Origin: an uncultured Coprococcus sp.
Lineage (GTDB): Bacteria > Bacillota_A > Clostridia > Lachnospirales > Lachnospiraceae
Reading direction: 5' to 3'
DNA length: 14,262 nt
Assembly (NCBI GenBank): GCA_900767685.1
Contig: CAAGAB010000065.1
Coordinates: forward strand, 1 to 14,262
Program-made: the position numbers and the translations under genes
The notes under the pieces: model-generated
Databases searched by the model: none
The model's input: only the letters and a program-made list of their open reading frames with translations
What the model was told of the DNA's origin: nothing
In this document: piece by piece, positions 6,587 through 12,311 of the stretch
Numbering within the stretch: position 1 is the stretch's first letter
How the letters are laid out: each line of letters opens with the position of its first letter

Positions 6587-7240
6587 TTAATGTTTTAAAT
6601 TTTTATAGAAAAAGCATGCAAGCTGGGTTCTGTCGCGAAGGCAGAGTTTGTCGAGAATTGAACTTATATAATTTCTAACGGTTCCCTCGCTCAGAAAAAG
6701 TCTGGATGCAATCTCTTTGTTGTTCAGTCCGTCAGCTACAAGACGTATAATGTCCATTTCCTTGGAGCTGATCTCATATTGTGTATCGGCAAATGGTGAT
6801 CTTTCAACATCTGTAGAGTGTGATTCGCTGCGCCCAAGAAGATCAGGAAGTTTCCCTATTATCTCCTCGCCAAAAACAGTCTGTCCGTTGTATACCGCAT
6901 TTACGGCTGGGGCAATACATTCGAAATTCTGTTTTAGAATATACCCTTTTGCGCCGAGACTCAGAGCTTTGATTATGTACTCATCATCGGAGAAGGTGGT
7001 GAGCAGAAGAATCCTTGCATCTGGGTGTGCTGCGATTATGGTTTCCGACGCTTCAAGTCCGTTCATATCTTCCATTCTGATGTCCATGAGAAGGACATCA
7101 GGAGAGTATTTGTTGTAAAGCCGGACTGCCTCTGACCCACTGCAGCCGGTGGCAGATACGTGTATATTGTCGTCAGCCTCAAGTATGGTCTGAAGAGACA
7201 AGGCCACCAGCTGATCATCGTCAACTATAACTATATTCAT
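6587..7240 (-). CDS. NarL/LuxR-family response regulator (LnrK/DesR-like)
   Basis: 217 aa, cytoplasmic DNA-binding regulator. The receiver domain (about 1-118) has the acidic pair D7/D8, phosphoacceptor D53 (LLMDIRM), T81/T82 (LLLTTF) and K103 (GYILK), so it is complete. A C-terminal LuxR-type helix-turn-helix follows (about 155-212, with NNKEIASRLFLSEGTVRNYI). The start codon overlaps the upstream kinase stop (ATGA), which indicates translational coupling, and a GGAAGGG ribosome binding site lies inside the kinase end. It is the partner of the adjacent kinase. By position it should control the divergent ABC transporter operon and its own, probably through the palindromes at 8533-8574. Transcription ends at the 6489-6550 terminator. 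Confidence 0.94.
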   Translation of the reverse strand: MNIVIVDDDQLVALSLQTILEADDNIHVSATGCSGSEAVRLYNKYSPDVLLMDIRMEDMNGLEASETIIAAHPDARILLLTTFSDDEYIIKALSLGAKGYILKQNFECIAPAVNAVYNGQTVFGEEIIGKLPDLLGRSESHSTDVERSPFADTQYEISSKEMDIIRLVADGLNNKEIASRLFLSEGTVRNYISSILDKLCLRDRTQLACFFYKNLKH

Positions 7241-8361
7241 ATGTCATGATCCCTTCCTTTCATTATCGTTATAAGAAGCCTGAAACCGTTATCGGTGGAC
7301 AGCTTCAGGCTTCCTCCAAGCATGTTGACTCTCTCCTGTATACTGAAAAGTCCCATTCCCTGACCGCCCATATGTATATCTGTACCGTTGTCTGCGATAC
7401 TCAGCTGGTAAAAAGCGGGATGCTCGCGCAGGCGTATATCCATATGGTCTCCATTGCTGTGTTTAAGCGTGTTGTTTATAGATTCTTTTACTATGTTGAT
7501 AAACGAATATTTGACATCCTTAGGTATTTTGTCAGACATATCATAGTAAAGAATGATATCTATATCGTGGACACCTGCAGTTATATCGTTAAGTGCGACA
7601 CGGAGATTTACAGATTCGTCGTGAAGGTCGTGCACGCTGTTTCTCATGCTGTCCATTGCTGTATCCAGAGTGGATTGCAGCTGTTCCAGAGGTTTTGTCA
7701 GTCGTTCATCTTTGTTTATGACCTTGATCGCTCCTGTTTGGAGTATGGATCTTGTCAGCATGTGGCCTACGTTGTCATGTATCTCCCTTGCAATCCTGTT
7801 TCGCTCCGACAGGGTTGCGGTGAGCACCATATTGTCCTGGTTCCTAAGCAGCTGGCGGGTATTTTCTGCAACCAGCATATCGTGTTCGGCAGTGTTGTCT
7901 CTAAGGGACAGAAGCTCGGAGCGGAGAGAGTCAACATGACAACTGTACACGCTTAATGCCAGCGAAAATGCTACAAGACACAGCTGCGGGAGAAATACTG
8001 CGCAGGTATTTTCTGTAACAGTGTAGACAGATAACAATACAAGCAGTGCAGATGAGAAGCGCTGTCTGTATCTGTATATGTCATAGCTTACCAGAGATAC
8101 AAAAAAGTACATCGGCTCAAGAAAAAAAGCGGAGATGAGATAAAGGCATATCAATGTCTCGCACATATGAGAATATATTTCGCCTTGTATGCCCGTTCTG
8201 TTGGTGGATGCACTGATGCCTGAAAGCGCCGGATAGATGGCACTTGCGATCATAGACAAAAGAATTGAGGCGATAAGCCTGGTGTCTACAGCAATGTGTT
8301 GTGTATATATAAGGACAAACGCTGCAATCAGCAGCAGACCTTTGTTGACGATGTGTTTCAT
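7237..8361 (-). CDS. DesK/LnrJ-like sensor histidine kinase (HisKA_3)
   Basis: 374 aa membrane sensor. About five to six hydrophobic segments fill residues 7-140 with little extracellular sequence, as in intramembrane-sensing kinases that watch the bilayer or an ABC transporter. A coiled linker (about 140-185) leads to the HisKA_3 dimerisation domain with phosphoacceptor H195 in ERNRIAREIHDNVGH. The HATPase domain has KESINNTLKHS (292-302), DNGTD (324-328) and GQGMGLFSIQERV (333-345). I choose the ATG at 8361: GGAG lies 9 nt before it. An upstream in-frame TTG at 8376 lies inside the ribosome binding site and the 16-bp repeats and is unlikely. The gene overlaps the response regulator by 4 nt. 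The ligand is unknown; membrane damage or a lipophilic antimicrobial is the inference from context. Confidence 0.93.
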   Translation of the reverse strand: MKHIVNKGLLLIAAFVLIYTQHIAVDTRLIASILLSMIASAIYPALSGISASTNRTGIQGEIYSHMCETLICLYLISAFFLEPMYFFVSLVSYDIYRYRQRFSSALLVLLSVYTVTENTCAVFLPQLCLVAFSLALSVYSCHVDSLRSELLSLRDNTAEHDMLVAENTRQLLRNQDNMVLTATLSERNRIAREIHDNVGHMLTRSILQTGAIKVINKDERLTKPLEQLQSTLDTAMDSMRNSVHDLHDESVNLRVALNDITAGVHDIDIILYYDMSDKIPKDVKYSFINIVKESINNTLKHSNGDHMDIRLREHPAFYQLSIADNGTDIHMGGQGMGLFSIQERVNMLGGSLKLSTDNGFRLLITIMKGRDHDI

Positions 8362-8365
8362 GTTT

Positions 8366-8429
8366 AAAATCTCCAAAATGTAGAATCTTCGAAATGTAAA
8401 ATCTCAAAAATGTAAAATCTCCAAAATGT
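8366..8429 (-). repeat. four tandem 16-bp repeats in the kinase leader
   Basis: Units occupy 8366-8381, 8382-8397, 8398-8413 and 8414-8429. On the minus (coding) strand the consensus is ACATTTTGGAGATTTT. The first and last units are identical, the one at 8398 differs at one base and the one at 8382 at three. The copy nearest the gene supplies the kinase ribosome binding site (GGAG), and the others carry GAAG, TGAG and GGAG at the same place. The array lies in the predicted 5' leader. Confidence 0.9.
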
Positions 8430-8501
8430 GAATAGATGGATAACATATCACACAGACAAATCAGATGTCCGGCGGTATGTATGCAGCATACTAACACTTT
8501 C

Positions 8502-8530
8502 ATTATAAATAAATATTCTAAAAAAAGGAA
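8502..8530 (-). promoter_or_regulatory. predicted kinase-regulator operon promoter
   Basis: On the minus strand: -10 TATAAT (8507-8502, perfect), with TTCCTT (8530-8525) at 17 bp as a poor -35. The start would be near 8495, giving a leader of about 134 nt that includes the four 16-bp repeats. The good -10 and bad -35 next to a palindrome cluster suggest activator dependence. Confidence 0.45.
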
Positions 8531-8532
8531 CA

Positions 8533-8574
8533 TGACAAATGTCACATTGTGAAGATGACGCTGTTCACTGTGAA
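8533..8574. promoter_or_regulatory. palindrome cluster, likely response-regulator operators
   Basis: Three short dyads: TGACAAATGTCA (8533-8544), TCACATTGTGA (8542-8552, sharing TCA with the first) and TTCACTGTGAA (8564-8574). They lie between the two divergent -10 boxes, and the last overlaps the -35 position of the transporter promoter. Two inverted pentamers with a short centre suit a dimeric NarL-type regulator. The regulator encoded next door is the natural candidate, but binding is inferred. Confidence 0.55.
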
Positions 8575-8597
8575 TCCGGGGCGGAGATGTATATAAT
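8569..8597 (+). promoter_or_regulatory. predicted promoter of the ABC transporter operon
   Basis: -10 TATAAT (8592-8597, perfect). At 17 bp the -35 position reads TGTGAA (8569-8574), far from consensus and part of the third palindrome. The start would be near 8604, giving a leader of about 119 nt. This is typical of an inducible, activator-driven promoter. Confidence 0.55.
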
Positions 8598-8722
8598 GAG
8601 ATTATAAAAAAGAATGTGGCATGCTGGTGCTTAGAGACTATCATGCTTGTGAATGATAATCATGAGACAAGGAAGCATAAAAGTAGTACATAAAAATAGC
8701 GCATTAAAACAGGAGGATGTAT

Positions 8723-9670
8723 ATGAGTAATTCAGGTAATGCAATAGAAGTTACCAATCTGGTAAAGAGGTACAAAGATCTGCTGGCGCTGGATCATTTC
8801 AGCCTGACGGTTAAGGAAGGAGAGATACTTGGATTGCTCGGACCGAATGGATCCGGCAAGACAACAACGATAAACTGTATATTGTCCCTGCTCACATTTG
8901 ACAAGGGGGACATAAAAGTATTTGGAAAAGAGATGAAGCCAGACAGCTACGATATCAAGAGGGAGATCGGGGTTGTAATGCAGGATGTAGCGGTGTTCGA
9001 TGAACTGACAGTGTACGAGAACATTGATTACTTCTGCGGTTTATATATAAAGGATAAGGAGAAGAGACGAAAGTGCGTTGAGGAGACCATGGATTTCGTG
9101 GACATAGCGGACTACAGAAAGTTCATGCCTAAAAAACTTTCAGGCGGACTTCTCAGAAGATTGAATATAGCCTGTGGAATAGCACATAAGCCAAAGCTTA
9201 TATTTTTCGATGAGCCGACAGTGGCAGTTGATCCGCAGAGCCGCAACAGAATACTTGAGGGAATCAAACGACTGAATGAGGAAGGCGCGACCATCGTGTA
9301 CACCTCTCATTATATGGAGGAGGTCGAGCAGATCTGCGACAGGATAGTCATCATGGACAAAGGTAAATCTGTTGCAGTCGGAACGAAGGATGAGCTCAAG
9401 AAGATGATCAAGAATACAGAGACCATAAAGGTTGAAGTGTTTGGACTTACAGGCGAACAGTTGTCGGAGCTTCGCAGTCAGCCACATGTGTATGAGAACG
9501 AATATAACGGAGGCATGCTTACACTTAGATATTCCGGCGGAAGACACAATCTGGTGAGGCTCATGGAATTTTTCAAGGAGCACGACATATCATTTGGCAG
9601 GGTGGTCACGGAGCTCCCAACGCTTAATGATGTATTCCTTGAGATCACAGGCAAGGAGCTCAGAGACTGA
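8723..9670 (+). CDS. ABC transporter ATPase (LnrL/YfiL-like, ABC-2 type)
   Basis: 315 aa, cytoplasmic nucleotide-binding subunit of an exporter. Walker A GPNGSGKTT is at 40-48, Q-loop Q87 (VVMQDVAVFDE), signature LSGGLLRR at 139-146, Walker B LIFFDEP at 159-165 and switch H196 (YTSHYMEE). The signature has Leu where LSGGQ is usual; this occurs in some ABC-2 ATPases and need not impair function. An extra 90-100-residue C-terminal part is typical of drug/antibiotic exporter ATPases. The ATG at 8723 is chosen because AGGAGG (8711-8716) is 6 nt before it; the in-frame ATG at 8717 touches the ribosome binding site. It is the first gene of a three-gene operon with two permeases. Size and context match LnrL of the linearmycin-resistance transporter, though the substrate here is unproven. 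Confidence 0.93.
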   Translation: MSNSGNAIEVTNLVKRYKDLLALDHFSLTVKEGEILGLLGPNGSGKTTTINCILSLLTFDKGDIKVFGKEMKPDSYDIKREIGVVMQDVAVFDELTVYENIDYFCGLYIKDKEKRRKCVEETMDFVDIADYRKFMPKKLSGGLLRRLNIACGIAHKPKLIFFDEPTVAVDPQSRNRILEGIKRLNEEGATIVYTSHYMEEVEQICDRIVIMDKGKSVAVGTKDELKKMIKNTETIKVEVFGLTGEQLSELRSQPHVYENEYNGGMLTLRYSGGRHNLVRLMEFFKEHDISFGRVVTELPTLNDVFLEITGKELRD

Positions 9671-9754
9671 TCTGAATGTAAGTTGGATTATGGATTTGTT
9701 GAAAAAATTGATATTTGTATATTTCAGATGAACCGAGATTAAAAGGAGAGAAAT

Positions 9755-10918
9755 ATGTTTATACGGGATTTCCTATATATGATAAAGATACTGATGCGTG
9801 CAAAGGTGTCTATTTTCTGGACACTGGTATTTCCGATACTGCTTGCCACATTTATGTACATGGCATTTGGCAACATATATGAACAGGATGAGATGTTTAG
9901 TAATATCAAGGTGGCGGTGGTCACTGAGGATGAATCGGCAAATGGACTTAACTATATGCTGGATGCGCTGTCGGATGGTGATGATGCCCTTTTGTCGGTT
10001 ACAAGGATGAGCGAAAGCGATGCGGAGAAGTCACTGGCTGATGAAGAGGTCGAGGGCATCATATATACGGATGATGTGAAACTCACGGTTGCGGAGAGTT
10101 CTGTCAATGCGAGCATACTTGAGACTGTGCTTTCTGAGTACAAGCAGTACGAGCATGCACTTATGGATATATATAAGGATGGCATCGGACTACAACAGTA
10201 TATGTCTGGGACTTCCGGCGTGGATGATATGTCGAACCTTGTGGAAAAGCTCTCAGAACAGAGATCATATTATACAGAGAAGGCCAGCACCGAGGGTAGC
10301 CAGAACGTGTATAACAATTATTTCTATGCCATATTTGCCATGAGCTGTCTGTTTGCATCACTTTCATCTATAGAAATGATGAACAATCTTCAGGCAAATG
10401 TGAGCGCTACGGGAAAGAGAAAAAATGTGTCCCCACAGAGAAAAATGACCTTTGTTTTGGCAGAGTTTGCTGCACTGCTGATTATACATTTTGTGGTCGA
10501 GGTCATAAGCTTTATATACATGTCCTGCATAGGAGTGGATTTTGGCGACAGAGTATGGGAGATCCTGCTTACTCTGTTTGTGGGCTGCTTTATCGGTCTG
10601 GCGATTGGAGTCATAGTTGGGGCTATATCAAAGCTTGCTGAGGGAACCAAGATAGGTATTGTGATCGGAATATCCATGGTGATGTCCATCCTTTCTGATC
10701 TGTGTATAAATGGGATAAAGTATGAGATACAGCAGCACGCGCCTATCATAAACAAACTCAATCCGGCGGCTCTGATATCAGATTCATTTTATGCGCTAAA
10801 TGTTTACAGTGACCACCAAGTTTTCACTGAGAATATCGTCATAATGATTATTGAGGCTGTGGTGCTCATAGCAGTTGGGATTCTCATGGTAAGGAGGAAC
10901 AGATATGCAAGTGTTTAA
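9755..10918 (+). CDS. ABC-2 type permease (LnrM/YfiM-like)
   Basis: 387 aa membrane subunit. TM1 is at about 18-39, then a large extracytoplasmic region (about 40-186), then five further segments (about 188-208, 233-257, 269-291, 299-318, 360-379). The motif NPAALISDSFYALN (336-349) before the last segment is common in ABC2_membrane_3 permeases. AAAAGGAG lies about 7 nt before the ATG. The gap to the ATPase gene is 84 nt with no terminator. The C-terminal codons overlap the next permease gene by 14 nt, and the ribosome binding site of that gene lies inside this one. It probably forms a heterodimeric pore with its neighbour for exporting an amphipathic compound. Confidence 0.92.
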   Translation: MFIRDFLYMIKILMRAKVSIFWTLVFPILLATFMYMAFGNIYEQDEMFSNIKVAVVTEDESANGLNYMLDALSDGDDALLSVTRMSESDAEKSLADEEVEGIIYTDDVKLTVAESSVNASILETVLSEYKQYEHALMDIYKDGIGLQQYMSGTSGVDDMSNLVEKLSEQRSYYTEKASTEGSQNVYNNYFYAIFAMSCLFASLSSIEMMNNLQANVSATGKRKNVSPQRKMTFVLAEFAALLIIHFVVEVISFIYMSCIGVDFGDRVWEILLTLFVGCFIGLAIGVIVGAISKLAEGTKIGIVIGISMVMSILSDLCINGIKYEIQQHAPIINKLNPAALISDSFYALNVYSDHQVFTENIVIMIIEAVVLIAVGILMVRRNRYASV

Positions 10919-12065
10919 ATCTTTTTTCAAGGTTTTGAGAAAATATATTGGGCAGATGATCATGTATGTGGGAATCCTGTGTGGAGTCATGATTGTGTTT
11001 ATCAATGTGGGAAACACAGATCCACAGAACTATTATAAGGATAAAACGATCAAATATGCGGTGAGCGATGAGGATGGCAGTGAGATGAGCAGAAAATTGA
11101 TGGCTTACCTGAATGATACGCAGCAGCTTGTATATGGCGTTGATATGGACGAACGAGGTATTCAGGATGCTCTCTACAACAGGGCGGTGGATTGTGTGAT
11201 CAGGATACCAGATGGCTTTGGCGATGCATGGGCAAATGATACTGCGGATGGTATGCTTGAGATAACGACCATTCCGGGAAGTCAGGCGTCCATGCTGTTT
11301 GAGACAAGGCTTGACAGTTATATGAATATGGTATCTCTGTACAAGAGGGCCGGAGATGATGTGAACGATGCCGATAAGAGAGCGAGGACGGCGCTTGAGC
11401 AGAAGGCTGAAGTCGATATGGCTGAAGGAAAGACCTCAGGACATACCATGTTATATAATTTTTACAACTATCTGGGGTGGGTCATGATATGCGTTATGAT
11501 AATTGGGGTAGCGCCTGTTTTGCAGGTATATAACAGGAAAAAGCTTAGAGCGAGAATAGAGTGCTCATCATACAAATTTTTCAGGCTGAACAGGGAACTT
11601 GTCCTGGGGATGATGTTTACTGGATGCGTATTGTCTGTAGTATTTATAGTACTTTCCAGAATACTTATAAAATATGATATAGTCTCAGCAAGGGGCGGAA
11701 TGTTCATACTCAATATGCTGGTGTATGCCTGTGTAGCACTCTCGCTGGCATTTCTGGTTAGCAAGCTTACCCAGAGTGAACAGATTCTTTCTATGTGTGC
11801 AAATGTCATATCACTTGGAATGGCATTTCTCTGCGGGATATTTGTGCCGAGAGAGTTCTTAAGTGACACTGTGATGGAGATAGCACATTTCCTTCCGGCA
11901 TACTGGTATGCAAATGCAACGGATGCCATCGACAATTTCACATCAGGCAGTTCGGTGGCAGGAATATTTGTGAGCATGGGAGTTCAGGTGCTCTTTGCCG
12001 TTCTGTTCATACTTTTAGGAGTGATAGTTGACAGGTACAAGACCGCCGGCAGGGCTATGGCTTAG
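10905..12065 (+). CDS. ABC-2 type permease (LnrN/YfiN-like)
   Basis: 386 aa, with the same topology as its neighbour. TM1 is at about 16-36, a large external domain at about 37-187 and further segments at about 188-208, 231-252, 266-286, 294-314 and 352-374. GIFVPREFL (311-319) and LPAYWY (330-335) are typical of ABC-2 exporters. AAGGAGG inside the previous gene lies 7 nt before the ATG, and the genes overlap by 14 nt, so translation is coupled. The two permeases are about equal in length but clearly diverged, as expected for a heterodimer. No clear terminator follows, and the next gene has a separate promoter candidate. Confidence 0.92.
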   Translation: MQVFKSFFKVLRKYIGQMIMYVGILCGVMIVFINVGNTDPQNYYKDKTIKYAVSDEDGSEMSRKLMAYLNDTQQLVYGVDMDERGIQDALYNRAVDCVIRIPDGFGDAWANDTADGMLEITTIPGSQASMLFETRLDSYMNMVSLYKRAGDDVNDADKRARTALEQKAEVDMAEGKTSGHTMLYNFYNYLGWVMICVMIIGVAPVLQVYNRKKLRARIECSSYKFFRLNRELVLGMMFTGCVLSVVFIVLSRILIKYDIVSARGGMFILNMLVYACVALSLAFLVSKLTQSEQILSMCANVISLGMAFLCGIFVPREFLSDTVMEIAHFLPAYWYANATDAIDNFTSGSSVAGIFVSMGVQVLFAVLFILLGVIVDRYKTAGRAMA

Positions 12066-12085
12066 AAAATAAATAATATTTTTTG

Positions 12086-12101
12086 TTTGACGCGCGTCAA
12101 A
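12086..12101. promoter_or_regulatory. 16-bp perfect palindrome TTTGACGCGCGTCAAA (likely operator)
   Basis: This fully self-complementary 16-mer lies 21 nt after the second permease gene and contains a TTGACG -35-like hexamer. A run of T precedes it but none follows, so it is not a convincing terminator for the operon. A symmetrical site of this size suits a dimeric repressor such as a TetR- or LacI-type protein. No such gene is present in the window. Confidence 0.5.
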
Positions 12102-12168
12102 TAGAATACTATCAGGAGTGTGAAAAGGAGAAAAAAGAATATTACACTGGAAGTTATAATGTAGGGTC

Positions 12169-12177
12169 TGTTATAAT
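12169..12177 (+). promoter_or_regulatory. extended -10 promoter candidate for the amylase gene
   Basis: TGTTATAAT is a TG-n-TATAAT extended -10 element. No good -35 is present 16-18 bp upstream, which this promoter type tolerates. The start would be near 12184, just before the first leader hairpin. A second TATAAT lies at 12155-12160 and may compete. Confidence 0.5.
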
Positions 12178-12192
12178 AAAAAACGGAGGGAA

Positions 12193-12294
12193 GAGGGGCG
12201 CTTATGAGCGTAGCTCATAATTTTCATGCGCACCTCTGACATGTAGTAGAGGGGGCCCCGCGTGCGGGGGAGTTGGCTGCTACCTACTATATGT
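12193..12294 (+). ncRNA. highly structured 5' leader of the GH13 gene (two large stem-loops)
   Basis: Stem-loop 1 (12193-12236): GAGGGGCGC pairs with GCGCACCTC with one G-A mismatch. It encloses the 8-bp stem TTATGAGC/GCTCATAA (12202-12209/12213-12220, loop GTA) and a 7-nt 3' bulge. Stem-loop 2 (12239-12294): ACATGTAGTAG (12239-12249) pairs with 12284-12294 over 11 bp with one G-U, and encloses a GC-rich CCCCG/CGGGG hairpin (12256-12260/12265-12269). The second structure ends two nt before the AGGAGG of the amylase gene. The block is much richer in G+C than its surroundings. I do not recognise a known riboswitch. It may be a translation attenuator or a structured dispersed repeat. Confidence 0.5.
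12204..12239 (+). CDS. possible 11-aa leader peptide MSVAHNFHAHL
   Basis: An ATG at 12204 with GAGGGG 5 nt upstream opens an 11-codon frame with three His residues, ending in TGA at 12237-12239. Both the ribosome binding site and the ATG are buried in stem-loop 1, and the stop codon touches the base of stem-loop 2. The frame is the same as that of the amylase gene downstream. A regulatory upstream ORF is plausible, but coding is unproven at this size. Confidence 0.3.
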   Translation: MSVAHNFHAHL

Positions 12295-12311
12295 TTAGGA
12301 GGAACGAGAAA

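Noticed and set aside
8366..8429. Tandem 16-bp repeats as a CRISPR array
   Set aside because: Units are directly adjacent with no spacers and no cas genes are present.
8117..8644. Open frame of 175 codons on the minus strand over the kinase start and repeats
   Set aside because: It overlaps the well-supported kinase in another frame and covers the promoter and palindromes. Its composition is His/Cys-rich, typical of a shadow frame.
12086..12101. The 16-bp palindrome as the terminator of the transporter operon
   Set aside because: There is no T-run after it on the plus strand and the stem would be only about 6 bp.
12120..12164. GTG-started 14-codon ORF upstream of the amylase leader
   Set aside because: The AGGAG before it overlaps or abuts the start codon, the peptide is a lysine/arginine-rich low-complexity string, and it covers the TATAAT at 12155.
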